From contig BDSL01000080.1 of the NCBI GenBank assembly GCA_003116995.1, forward strand, positions 372,001 to 436,000: DNA of 64,000 nucleotides, given 5' to 3'. This document shows, piece after piece, positions 24,735 through 36,700 of this stretch (positions within the stretch are counted from its first letter, which is position 1; each line of letters begins with the position of its first letter). The position numbers were made by a program, and so were the translations under genes. The notes under the pieces were generated by a model. The model searched no databases and was not told the DNA's origin. It saw only the letters and a program-made list of their open reading frames with translations. Origin of the DNA: Yamagishiella unicocca. Taxonomy: Eukaryota > Chlorophyta > Chlorophyceae > Chlamydomonadales > Volvocaceae.

Positions 24735-25146
24735 GGCAGGAGGAACATTGTTGTAACGGTTACAGTGGGTTCACATATGTGGTGTGAGATGCTAGAGAAG
24801 GTGCAAGGTGCTATAGAGAAGGTGCGAGGGCTTACTTTGAGGCGGATGGCGGTTTTTCGGAGGCTCGAGAGCGAGTAGACACAGGCTTTGAGACAAGGTA
24901 CCTCCGGTCAAGAGGATACGTTCTTTACTCTTACAATTCTCATCGAAACATTTTTTGAAAGCCACCCTGCCACGACTGCTGTGTGAGCACACTGCCGTGG
25001 GCTCACAAAGCGCAACCTTACCCAGCCAACTACCATTGTCATAGCCTAACACAAATTCTGGTTCTACACTCTGGTCTGGAACCCACTGTAACAGTTACTA
25101 CAAGTTGGGCTGGTCATTCCTCTGCTCGTGCACAGTTCCTCCTGCC
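24735..25146. mobile_element. MITE-like inverted-repeat element, about 410 bp
   Basis: Outer inverted repeats are perfect over 12 bases: GGCAGGAGGAAC at 24735-24746 and its complement at 25135-25146. An inner pair near 24748-24773 and 25084-25109, containing GTTACAGTGGGTTC, matches at about 23 of 26 positions. There is no transposase frame, so it would be non-autonomous. The inner terminus is shared with the dispersed repeat ending near 11620. I could not identify a clear target-site duplication. Confidence 0.45.
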
Positions 25147-25383
25147 ATGACTACCCAATTTGCATCGGTACCCGCGGCTTTAACACCGGTAATAGGAAGA
25201 AAGAAAGCCTACTGCCTGGGAGGCCCTTCCTAAACTAGCCCACAGCCAACCGCCAACTCCATGTCCCTTAACGAGATACCGTACACTGACTACATGTCTC
25301 ACACAGCAGATCACGTCTCGTTCCATTATAGGGTTTACAGTTGTCGTTGAGCACCCCGTCGACACCCCTGTCCCCTAAAACCC

Positions 25384-28300
25384 TCACAACCCCTCCGGAG
25401 CCATGAGGATCGTGCCTTGAAGCTGCGCGGTCGCCACTGCTGCCAGGTTTGCCGCCGCCGCCATCGACATCGAGCGATCGAGTCCGTTGTCGGCTCCGTA
25501 CCCGGGACTCCCGAACCCGCCGGCACCACTCGAAAACGGCCCAGGCGGCATCAGCAAGCTGCTGGCGACGGAACTGCCGTTGCCACCAGCTCCGGAACCG
25601 CCGCCGCCGCCAGCCAGGTACCCCGTCCCGCTGTCCGACCGGGCTGCGGCGGCCGCAGACGCCGCCGCCGCCGCGGTGAACGCATTGACGTTGCTGGCGC
25701 CGCCGCCGCCGGCGTTGTGGCTGCTCGCGCTGACGCCCGACCCGACCTGCATCTCGTGCGGGATTTCCTCCAGGGCCGCCACGGCGGAACGCAGTACCGC
25801 GACGGCGTCTCGCGCTGCCGTACGTCTCGCCACCACGTCGTCCGCCTCCGTCAGCAATCCATCCAGCAGGTCATCCCTGCACCGGAGGAGGACACGGTAC
25901 AGCATGGTACGACGCCCGCACGGTACGATGCCTGTACGATACGATACGATGCTTGTACACACGCTTGGCTCGTTTGAGCCTTATTAGCTTTAAGCTTGCA
26001 ATCAATCAATCAGTTAATCATGCACACGTGAGCAATGCGGGTCCGTCAATCGATACGTTACTAATTTCAGGCGTTCAGCGGTCTGGATGCACCAGACGCG
26101 GGGCCCTGCGCGGCTTGCGGACTCGAGTGCCAGGCGGCTGCGGACGCACCTGTAGAGCGCCTTGATGAGCTGCTGCTGGAGTCCCCGCTTGGTGTAGTGA
26201 ACCATAAAGTGCATGATGGTTTTGGGAACCTGGTCCAGGGGGTTCGCAGGGAAAGTTCAGTTGTACCGTATGCCATGCATGGTATCGTCATGAGGCTGCT
26301 ACAGGACGCCGCTGGAAGACTGCAGGAAGCCGCTGGCAGGAAGCCGCTGGCAGGAAGCCGGTGCACAGCGTTGGTCGGGACCTGGATAGACCACGAGCTC
26401 AGCGCACCCCGCCACCGCGATAGCTTGGTCAAGAGGTCGAATCGGAGTCAGAGCGCTGGAACCGCGAAATGAGGCCTGGCTGCCTTGCTGCAAGCAAGAT
26501 CCCTGTCATCCGTCACGCACGCGTCCGCAAGACACACGATCTCAGCTCAAGATTCCCGCTGGTCGGGAAGAACTAAACCGGCACTGAGCCCCACACGCCT
26601 CCAGGCCGCTTACCAGGTCGGAGAGGTTCTTCCGCGAGATGGCAAAGTACGACTCCACCAGCCGCCGTACGACGTCCACCTCAGCCGCTTCATTTTCCGT
26701 AAGCCGCGCGCGACCAGGCCCGCCTCCGCCCTGCAGGTGACAAGCACAAGCACAAGCACCCGGATTGGCGGAGCGCTTTAGGGCAGAGTATGACATCAAG
26801 CCTGGATTTCCACGTGCTGCCAACCTTTGCGAAGACGGCATTTTTCCAATGACGACGTGACACGAGCGACGACTTTTCCTCGAGCTGACTTTGCCCCACA
26901 TGAGCCCGCCAGGCAGCTGCACGCGCTCCAAGAGGATCCCAAACCAAACGCGAGCTGCGCTAGAAGGCTAACAGCATGCGAGGGCGCAAGTGGGTGCCCA
27001 AACAGGCGCCGACCCACCTGTCGCTGCAGAAGCGACGGTAGCGGGCCTAGGCTGCCTCCTGCCGCCGCCGCGGCCATCGCTAACCCCTCGTCGCCGCCGC
27101 GGCCCACTCCCATGACGACTCCGCTGCCGTGCCCGGATGCGCTGCTGCCTAGTCCCGAAGCGGACGACGCCGAGTTCCCGTGAATGCCCATGCCGTCGGG
27201 CCGGTCCCGCAGGAACCAGGTGAACCAGCTGGATGCCATGTGACCGCTGCCGCCGGTGCCGCCGCCGCTGCCCGCGGTCCCCAGCGCCATAGAAGCCAGG
27301 TCGGACTCGCTCTCGCTACGGCGGCGACGGGTGCTGGAAGGCAGCAGCACGTCGTCCAGGGAGGCGGCCGAGTCCGGCAGCGCCTGTGCGCGGAGCGGCA
27401 GGTACCTCAGGGATGACGCTGGGGCGATGCCGGTGGATGCCAGCTCAATGCCGATGGATGGATGAACACGGAAATAGCGGCACGGCGGCGCGGAAACGCG
27501 CCAGGGCGACATATGATTCTCATCAAGGTTGCGCTATGCTACCCGATGTATAGCAGGGGGCGCAGTGCGTGATTCACCCTGCTGCTGTGGCTACCTATGT
27601 GGCTACCTATGTGGCTACCTATGTGGCTACCTATGTGGCTACCTATGTGGCTACCTATGTGGCTACCTATGTGGCTACCTATGGCGCCAGCGCCTAGGCG
27701 GCCCCTGTCACTGGAAGTTGCAAACGTGAACCGCGTTCCTGCCGCAGTAATAAGAAAAAACAATGCCGCAGTTCTTAAACTCCATCATTCGCAGCTGGTA
27801 GCGCACCTTGAGCCCGACCGCCGGCGTTGCCACCCTGTTGCCGTTCTCCAGCGCCGTCAGCGCCTTGCGAGGCAGGATCCCCGATACGCCGCCCGCGTTG
27901 CTGCTGGACGTGAACCCCGGCCCATCGCTGGCCTCCTTGCGCTGCCCCGAGGCAGCCTGGCGCGCGGCGCGGTCCTGCAGGTGGGCGGGACGCAGTCGTC
28001 ACGAGGCCGCGACGTGGCAGCGAGGACACCACAGCAGCAGCCAGGAGCTGTAAGGAGCTTGTGCGCGAGCTTCAGACGGGTGAAGAAGCGTGCGCGAGCC
28101 CAGGGGTGCCGCCTTGCAGAGGTGGTGGGGAGCCCCGTTCGTGCGTGCGTGCGTGCGTGTGTGTCGGCGACGAAGGTCAGGACCGCGCATTCATGACTCG
28201 TGACTCATGACTGAAGACTAGCGGCTCATGGCGGCGCGACCCGCGGCCAAGTGTGGGTTTGGTAGTGGCCATGCTTATTGGGTCATGGGCAAGCAGCGTG

Positions 28301-31300
28301 GAGCGGCGTGGCGTGGCGTACGCTAGGAGTTGTTTTAGGGTCTTCGCAGTCGCACCTGCAGCACGGCCCGTATGGCTCCCCTGCCGCCGATGAAATCCGG
28401 GTGGTCGCAGTTGATGTAGTCGCACTCGCAATCCACCAGCGACCGGATCATCGCGTCGGCGGGGACGGCTCCGGAGCGGATGAAGTCCACTACGGCGTGC
28501 GCCAGGTGGCGCTGAAGCTGAGGGAACCTACGGGACAGCGTGTGCAGCGTGTGCAGGGGCAGGGCAGAGCGCAGACCCGTGACCCAAAACTGGAAAGAGC
28601 AGAGGGCGTGGCAGGTCAGGGCGTGGCAGGTCAGGGCGTGGCAGGGCAGGGAGTGATGGAGGGATTGGTGAGCTCGGCTGAACGGTTTCACCATTTACCT
28701 ACCTCAGCCGCCAAGCGTCCGCGTTGCGGCATCCTTGCCCGTCCGTGTCGCCTCCCCCGGCCCTTCCACCCCGAATGCTAACGCCCCTGCCGCCCTGCCA
28801 CCCTGCCACCCTGCCGCACCTGGCCGCCTCCGGCGGACATGCCTGCTCCGCAATGCGCACCAGCTCCTCGTGCACCCGCTCCTTGCAGGCCAGCGCGGGC
28901 GGCATCAGCTGCTGGATGGCACGGCGGGCCAGCAGCTCAAAGGGCTCCTGGAGTGGGGACGGCGGGCAGGAGAAGGGGGAAGGAAGGAGGTCAAGTTAGT
29001 AACGGCCTTCAAAACCCCTCTAAAACCCTAAAACCCTGACTGTGTTTTACATGCACCCCAGAACGGGCATGACCGTCTTCTTCCTTGTCCCATAGTCTAC
29101 GCTGCCTGCCCGAACCTGCTCCGAACCGCCCGGCCGCCGCTGCTCGCACCCTCCCACACCTACCCATGCGCCACCATGCCACGCCTCCCCCGCCCTCCCC
29201 CTCTCCCCGCCCGCGTTACCTTCCCTCTCCCCGCCCGCGTTACCTTCCCTCTCCCCGCCCGCTTTACCTTCCCTCTCCCCGCCCGCTTTACCTTCCCTCT
29301 CCCCGCCCGCGTTACCTCCCCCTCTCCCCGCCCGCTTTACCTTCCCTCTCCCCGCCCGCTTTACCTTCCCTCTCCCCGCCCGCTTTACCTTCCCTCTCCC
29401 CGCCCGCTTTACCTTCCCTCTCCCCGCCCGCTTTACCTTCCCCTCTCCCCGCCCGCTTTACCTCCCCCTCTCCCCACCTGCGGCACCAGCAAGCTGCCCG
29501 ACACGCCCGCGCCGTTGCGGATGACGGTGGACACCTCGGCATCCGACAGGTCCCTGGCCGGTTCCAACCGGGCGAGCGCGGGCAGGAACCTCTCCGTGAA
29601 CACATCGCGCACCCTCGCCCCCCCGCTCAGCTGCGAGGCCATGTTGAGGTCCAGGTGGCGGCCGTCCAGCATAGCGGCGTAGCGCTCCGCGTAGTCGCAC
29701 AGCAGCTGGAGCAGGTAGGCGCCCCTGGAGCGGTGGAGGGAGGGAACGAGGGGAAACGGGCGACCAGCGGGGGGTTTTATAAGAGAATCCGCGACCGGCG
29801 GGGGGGGAGATGCTAGTGGGGTTGGGTCCAAGAGGGGTTGGCTTGGCAGGGTGCAGCCGCGGGAGCCGGGTGCCAGCCCGGTGGTGGCACTGACGCTATC
29901 CTCCGTAGGACCGCTCATCGGCTCATTGGCTGGCCCCCCAACCCGCGATGGTTCCCCTACCCTCCCGCCACCGCCGCCGCCCTCACTTTGCGCTCCTGCT
30001 CTGCACCGGCTCCGGGTCGCCCAGCGTCCGCAGCTCCGCCAGTCGGGCCTTATGTGGGGGCAGGGAAGGGCGGCCGAGTTGGTGTGGCGCAATACCTGTC
30101 TATGTGACGCCCCCCGGCCCCAAAGCCCTTGAAGCCGCGTGACGTTTCCCCCGGCCCTAAAGCCCTTGTCCCACACACGCCAGTCACGACCCGTGATACC
30201 CCTCGCCCCTCGTACCCTCGCTAACTCGCGCTTCCTGCCCGCAGCCACGGCCTCTACATCCTCCCCCCCTTCCCTCCCCCGTCACCATCCGCCACGGCCT
30301 TGCCCCACGTCCCCTCAGTCCCGTCACCCCGCGGCTCAGACACCGCCCGCTCCACTTGCATGCCACTTGTGCCTCTTTTAAGTGCCACTGACCCACGGGT
30401 CGCCTCCCGTCGTGCCGCTGTCCCTTGCCGCGCACCTCCAGCGCGTCGTGAATGCGGCGGCGCAGTCCGGGCAGCAGCCCCCTGATGTGATCCACCAGGA
30501 TGGCGTTGAGGCGCTTGGCCAGGGTGGACACCCCGCAGTGCGGCGCCACGTCACGGTACTCGGGGCGGGAGGAGAAGAAGGTCTCCTCACGCCTGATCGG
30601 GTTGGGCCGGGTTGTGTCCGGCTTAATGAATTTGCAGTTTAGCACGACCATTTGCATGTGGGTTGGTTTGGGTTGGGCTGGGTAGGTTTGGGTTGGGTAG
30701 GTTTGGGTTGGATAGGGTTTCGGACCGAGCGCCACAAAACGTTGCGGGCAGGGCGATTTGCTGGTTGGCATGGAAGTCGTCTACTCGTACTCAGGCCCAC
30801 TTCGTACCCAGGTCCACTCATACCCAGGTCCACTCATACCCAGGTCCACTCGTACCCAGGTCCACTCGTACCCAGGTCCACTCATACCCAGGTCCACTCA
30901 TACCCAGGTCCACGGCGCTGACCCGGCTCCCCCGCTGCGCCCCACCCACTTGCGGCACTCGGCCATGGGCAGGCCGGCTGCGATGTCCGCCTGCGCTCGC
31001 AGAACCACCCCGATGTACCCCAGCCGCAGAGGGATGTGCGCGTTGCGGAGGATGTGCGCGGCGTCGGTACCCCGGTCCATGATGTCCAGCTTGGTCAGCA
31101 CGCCTGGGCAGGGGCGAGCGACGGGCCGTGCAGGCCGGGCCGGACGGGCGTTGCGGTGAAGTGCGCAGTGGACATGGAAGGAAGCGGCACAGGCAGCTGA
31201 CGCCGCCCGCAAAATCCCAGACGCCCGACGGGGGCTACCTCTTCCCGTGTGTTTGCTGGAATTAGAATACCCGCACGCACGCCGACAGAGGCCCCATGCC

Positions 31301-33297
31301 CGTTAATCTCCCTCACCCCCAGCCAAAACACAAATCCGCCCTGGCGACCAACTCCAATGCATTTCAAAGTGCCCAACTACGTGTGCCTCCTCCACCCTTA
31401 GCGTTTTCCTTCGTTACACGGGTGTTCCTTGCAACACCCTTAGCGCCGGCCCACCACCTACCAATGGTGCGCACCCCCTGCGGGTCCGCCAACTGCGAAA
31501 GCTGCAGTCCGTCCGAGGTGGCCAGGTCCACGTTGGCGGGCGAGACGGCGAGGATGATGCAGTTGGGCCGTCGGATGTACTCGAGCGCCATCTCGCGGAT
31601 GCGCTCCTCGATATCTCCCGGCTGGTCACCCACGGGGATGCGTGTAAGCCCCGGCAGGTCGACGAGGGTCATGGTGCTGCGGGGCGGGAAGTGGGAGGGA
31701 AGAGGGTGGACTTAGAGTGGGTACAGGGAGAGACAGGTCATCGAGGGGCGGCAACTGGCAAGGTACGAAGCGCCATCAGGATGTGACATTATGAGGGCGT
31801 GACATCATGAGGGCGTGACGTCATGGGGGCGGTGAGGACGTTTCCGGCAGCGGGAGGGCACCGTCGGACGGGAGGCCGCACTCACAGTACTCGAGGGCTG
31901 AAGATCTTGAGGCGGATAGGCTTATCGGAGACGTTCTTGTTGGCGCCCACCAGCCGGTCCGTCTCCTGCTGAATCTCTTGCCTGCACGGTTGGGGGCCCA
32001 GAAGCAGGAGCAGCGGCGGCGGCAGCATGGCGGGCTAGGGTTGGCGCGCCTTTCGCTAATACAGGAACATGAGGCCTGGACCTGGCTGCGCTTCTCGCGT
32101 ACCAGGTCCCCGGCACCTCAAGCTGGGTATGCAGCAGGGGAAGTGGTGGAGCACCGAAAGCCTGGTCCCCATCCCCGCCCTCACTCCGCGCACCTAATGA
32201 GGTCGAAATCGTAAAACATCTTGCCGGGGGCGTGCAGGAACTCGCCCCACTCCGAGGGCCGGCCGGAGGGGCTGGGCGCGGTTTTAATGAGCTGCAGCAG
32301 CAGCGGCCGCCTCGTGACGATCTCATTGCCGCGAGGGAGGAAGTCCCGACCGACCTGCGGGACAGCGTTCCCGAGGGAGACGCAAGGAGGTGTGCGGATG
32401 CATATGCCTTTTTGGGTCAACAACCGGCGCCGAAGGCAGGTACCCAAGAGGAAACAGTCGAACTGGATGATGCAGACGCGCCAGGGGTTCTAAGACGCGC
32501 CAGGGGTTCTAAGACGCGCGATGGATGCGTTTAGGCGGAGAGCCGTCCGGAGTACGCCGATGTAACGTGCAAGCACCGTGGAACAGCCTGGGTTCCTGAT
32601 AGCCCCAGCAACGCAAAAGGGGGAATGCTGTGTTGTGGCTATGATGAGTGGCCAGTATACCACCAGCAGGGGACCACGGGCAGAGGTGCACTGGTCAGGG
32701 TTGCTTGTATACGCAACGTGGGCCCGGGCCCGTGGCACGAAGGCCGCCATATTGGCATACCGCCCCACGTACAAAACGTACCCATACGGGCCCTCCTAGA
32801 CACCCCAACCGCAGGTTTATGCGTCAACCACGCGGTTCTACGGGATCTACAGACTTCTGAGGTCAACCAACAACATTCTTTTCCTGCACCTGCAGCCCCA
32901 AACCCCAACCCAAGAGTCCGCCAAAACCCTCACCAGGGCCTCCAAGACACTGCTTTTGCCGCTGCTCTGGCTGCCCACCACCGCAACTTGCGGCAGATCA
33001 AGCTTGAGATCGACCGTCACCTGTCAAGGGGCCGGGGCGTGAGCCTGGCTTAGGGTGGCTTTGGCCGGCGCTCTCGGAACCCTGGCAACGATGGACTGAA
33101 ACCGCCCGGGCTATGCATGCACTTCGTGATGTCTATCTACACGCAGTTGTAGAACCCCTGAGCTGGCCCTCAATAAACGCCACTGTCGTTAAACTCGCTC
33201 ATCGTCTTCGCACCTGGGCAAAGATGTCCTGAAGCTTGTTAACAATGGGTATGAGGCTATTCCCAAGTGTATCATCAGACGATGGGTCCGGCGCCAT
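25384..33297 (-). CDS. Dynamin-related GTPase (DRP1/DRP3-like)
   Basis: Sixteen exons with consistent phases give 927 aa: 33214-33297, 32934-33020, 32194-32354, 31886-31981, 31462-31676, 30946-31103, 30436-30585, 29987-30048, 29478-29724, 28820-28947, 28356-28527, 27807-27974, about 27018-27383, 26614-26730, 26150-26229, 25384-25876. The GTPase motifs are G1 GSQSSGKSS (44-52), G2 IVTRRP (about 70), G3 DLPG (about 148) and G4 TKLD (218-221). The middle/stalk region carries [12 protein letters not shown]. The GTPase effector domain starts [20 protein letters not shown] (about 705) and continues [12 protein letters not shown]. There is no PH domain; instead a Ser/Gly-rich linker holds [11 protein letters not shown]. 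After the effector domain is a tail of about 120 residues rich in Gly/Ala/Ser, not usual in DRPs. The role is assembly on membranes and GTP-driven scission (mitochondria, peroxisomes, cell plate). The start is divergent from La. Confidence 0.92.
27589..27686. repeat. 12-bp minisatellite (GTGGCTACCTAT), 8 units
   Basis: This lies in the dynamin intron between exons 27807-27974 and 27018-27383, about 115 bases after the donor on the minus strand. The minus-strand unit contains AGGTAGCC, a donor-like sequence. Confidence 0.9.
28606..28650. repeat. 15-bp tandem repeat (GCGTGGCAGGTCAGG), 3 units
   Basis: A short repeat inside the dynamin intron between exons 28820-28947 and 28356-28527. Confidence 0.8.
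29205..29475. repeat. 24-bp minisatellite, about 11 units, abutting a 5' splice site
   Basis: The plus-strand unit is GCCCGCTTTACCTTCCCTCT followed by CCCC, with minor variants. On the coding strand each unit contains AAGGTAAAG, a near-consensus donor, and the array starts right after the donor of dynamin exon 29478-29724. The phases I checked for the first two internal donor-like sites do not match the next exon, so the upstream GTGGGG remains the best donor. Confidence 0.9.
30655..30914. repeat. Two intron minisatellites: GGGTTGGGTAGGTTT type and 16-bp type
   Basis: Both lie in the dynamin intron between exons 30946-31103 and 30436-30585. At 30655-30716 a GGGTTGGGTAGG motif repeats. At about 30805-30914 a 16-bp unit GGTCCACTCATACCCA repeats seven times, about 30 bases from the donor. 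On the coding strand that unit contains GGGTATGAGT, which is donor-like. Confidence 0.85.
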
Positions 33298-33712
33298 CCT
33301 TCTTTGGAGCCCCTTGCTCCCGCCTCCCAAGAGCGGCAATCCCCAAGAGACTTGATCTACCCGCTATTTCAAATCCGCGAGCTGCTCTAATTATTGTATT
33401 CGGCAATCTATTATTAATAATGCGATCAACTCAGGTGTGCAAAACCAACGCTTCGCAACACGATTGCCAAATCCCGCTCAAGTGACTTGGACGTCAATGC
33501 GCACAGAAAAATTAACAAGGAATTTTGTTAAACAGCATTCCTGATGTCATGTACCGACTTTCCTCTGTACGGCAGCGGGGAATTTCTTCTCATGGTGTCA
33601 TGGAGGCACAGGCCATCATCATTGCCAACTGATACAAACCTTGCATTTCTCATGTTACGGGGTCAGATTTAGTTTTCGTATCCAACTTTGTCTTTCGTTC
33701 CTCGCAGTCAAA
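33298..33712. other. Divergent promoter region, dynamin-related / La
   Basis: The 415 bases between opposite start codons include an AT-rich stretch near 33385-33425. This is likely bidirectional promoter space. No further gene is seen. Confidence 0.45.
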
Positions 33713-36700
33713 ATGACCGCTGTCGATGACGCCGTCAAGGCAAAGGTGTTGCGGCAGGTCTGTCGGATGCTTGCAGCCGCGAATGCAATGTCGAAAGTCT
33801 TCGCTGTGCAGATGGGGGCCACGCTGCTGCCGCCGGCTGCCCGCCGCCGCAGCGTTCAGGCCGCGTCAATGTAAAATGTGTGGAGCTCAGCGATGCTTCA
33901 ACTGGCGTTCTTGCAGGTGGAATTTTACTTTTCGGACAGCAACCTGCCGAAGGACAAGTTCCTGAAGGAGCGGATTGCGGAGGACCCCGATGGCTGTGAG
34001 TACAACGCGCGTTAGGTCGGTTTCGCCTGTTTATCTTGTTTAGATGCCTTGCTGGTTGGCTGCCGCTCTTGTAATCCGGTGTTGCTTCGGGTGTCGGCCG
34101 GGCTCACCGGCAGCGACCGGCGGCTGCACCGGGGCCGACGGAGGCGGCCTCTCGCCGTCGCGCGACAACAGCTGCACCCGTAGTCCCTTTATGTGCGAAT
34201 AATACATCGCCCCCACTTTATTCCGGCTTACTTTGACGTTTCTAACGTGCGCAGACGTGAAGCTGAACGTCATCGTGGCGTTCCAGCGCATGCGCGATAT
34301 GCTCAAGGTGGGTTGCACGTTCGCGGTGACATAGGGTTAAACCCTATCAGCAAGGGTAACGCTGATGCGGCGGCACCGTTGCATTGGGCAGGGAAATATT
34401 GGATAAGCTGGGTTTGCACGAGTTGACCGGTCCCGCCACGGCGTTTACATACTTAAGCCACCGCTGAGTCCGACGTCGTCTGCCGTCCCTGAAGTGCATT
34501 TGGTGTCTAGGTACTGTACTATTTGCTTTGGCCTGCATCAGCCAAAGAAATCGCTTACGGCCGACGAAAACACCACACCATATCACTTGGCAGGTTCCGT
34601 CTCAGGACCCCGCATCAGTGACAGCGGAGACGTTGGCCACCGTGGCGGACATCCTGGCTGGCTCAGCAACGCTTCAGCTGGACGACACGAAGACCAAGAT
34701 CAAGCGGAAGGCGGTGAGTAAAAGAGATTCACGTCCGCGACTGTACCCGGGAATGGGCACGGGGAGTACTCCTCATACCAGCACCACCATTGCCAGAGCG
34801 ACACCTTCACCCCTGGCCATGAAACCCGCTCCGGCTCTTCCTTCAGCGAGCCAGTGCTCTCGCGCTCTCTGTTTCCGGCTCAACCCCCTCCGGTCTCTGC
34901 CCCTACGGTCCGCAGCCCATGGTCAACGAAATGGAGATTGCCCGCGCCGTTGACGCTCGTAGCATCTATGCACGGCCCTTCCCTGTGGACGCCACTGTGG
35001 ACGCTATCACGGACTTCTTCGGCGGCTACGCGCCCGTCAATTGCGTGCGCATGCGCCGCCACCTGCGGTCAAAGATGTTCAAGGGGTCGGTGTTCGTGGA
35101 GTTCGCTAGTGTGGAGGACGCGGAGAAGGTGCGCCGGGCATCAGAAGGGCCGCGACCGACCAGCCTTGGGCTGTTGGCAAGGGGCGGCATCGGCGCGGGT
35201 GCTGGTTGAATGCCGTACGGACTGAGACACGACCGTCTCTGCAGCAGCCAAACCCCGTTGATCCGCTCGTTTCAACTTTGTGATGCCCTCGCGTCGTTCC
35301 TTGCGGAACCGCCAGGTGCTGGGCATGTCGCTGGAGTTTGCGAGTGCACCCTTAAGGATGCAGAAAAAGGTGGACTACGTGGAGGGCAAGAGGGCGGCTC
35401 GCAAAAACAGGCCGCCGGGAGGAGGCAGGGTAAGCCGGAGGGAACGAGGGGCTGGGCGGGATTAGATCGCGGACTGGCGCGTTCCTATGATGGGGTCCGT
35501 ATAGCGAGCCTAAGCCACTGATGGGTGAGCAGATATGGTTGTTGCCAGCCCAAGGTTCCTGCTCGGGAGGGAACGACCATGGTTAGACCCATGGGCTAAT
35601 ACATCACTGGCACACGACGCCTCGGTGCTGACGGAGGTGCCGGGCGGTAAGGCAGGACCACGATTATACATTTTGGGAGTAATCCTTGCCTCGGTTGCAC
35701 GCTTCCCGGGTAGTTAAAACATGTCCCCCCGGAAGGCTCTCAGATGTTTCTGCCGGTATAGCATCCGCATGACCGCTTTGCCCTCGTGACAGGATGGCGA
35801 CATGTCGGATGACAGCAACATCGGGCAGGACCTGCCAGACGGTGCGGGCGGAGTGCTGGACGGCACTGCGGTCACGTCGACGGCATCGCCCACGGGGCAC
35901 GGCCAGGGCCAGGGGTCGGTGGGCAAGATCCAGGGACCGGACAAGCGAGTGCCCAAGCGCAAACAGGTGGGCATGCCGGCTGAATGGACTGAACAATGAC
36001 GTATGTGTAGATGAAGTCGGCTGGACGGACTACACAAATGCATTTGTGAGGTCAAGGTCCTTGACACGAACTCAGGTTGCTTGGGCAGGCTGTACATGAC
36101 GGTTGCGCTGGCTGCTTGCGCTGCAAATCCCGCAGGAGGAGGAGCTGGAGTATGATGAGGGGGACCTGGGCGACGGGCCGAGCGCGAAGCGCGCCAAGGC
36201 CGATGCTCAGGCGAAAGAGGGGGGAGCGGCTGAGGAGGTCGGCGAGGGCGGGGCCGACGAGGAGATGGGCGAGGGAGAGGAGGAGGGCGAGGGAGAGCTG
36301 CCGGAGCCGCAATACACGCTAGGTGAGCACGGGGATGTGGTAGCTCTTGACGAGGATGCTGAATGCAAGCACGTCGACCCGTCATGGGAGGTCGGTATGG
36401 GGTGCTCATGAGCATGAAGAGGAAGGTGTTATGCGAGCAACCGGGAACGTAAAGCGGCCGGCAACCCTAGGGCAGCGCGGAAGTGGAGTGGTCGCATGCA
36501 GCGCCCATCCTGATGCCGTTTAGGTCCTCTGCGGAAACCAAGACTCTTCCATGTCAAAGCTAATTGGTACGGGTCTAAACCAGGCCGATTAATATCCATT
36601 GGCTGGCATGCTGCATGGGGGTGGCTTGTGGGTCAGCAAGGCAGCCAGAGCGACGACAAGAAGATACCAAACGTACAAGGAAAAGTGATGTAGCGGACCG

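Larger units (their letters stand above)
21327..25383. other. Repeat-rich intergenic region
   Basis: This 4-kb gap holds a 525-bp duplication, a 43-bp direct repeat pair, an inverted-repeat element (each listed separately) and GTTGTGTTG-type simple repeats. Inside each 525-bp copy a plus-strand frame (near 22260-22524 and 24017-24274) encodes a hydrophobic segment (YAVAVTTAPLLLLGLIASW) followed by a basic stretch. Its identity in both copies follows from the duplication and does not show that it is translated. I recognise no host gene. Confidence 0.5.

Noticed and set aside
25417..25977. 186-codon plus-strand Arg/Pro-rich frame
   Set aside because: It is antisense to the Gly/Ala-rich last exon of the dynamin-related gene.
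29085..30248. Frames of 243 and 271 codons rich in Pro/Ser/Leu or Gly/Arg
   Set aside because: They come from the 24-bp minisatellite and the shadow of dynamin exons. The true frame carries the stalk-domain sequence.
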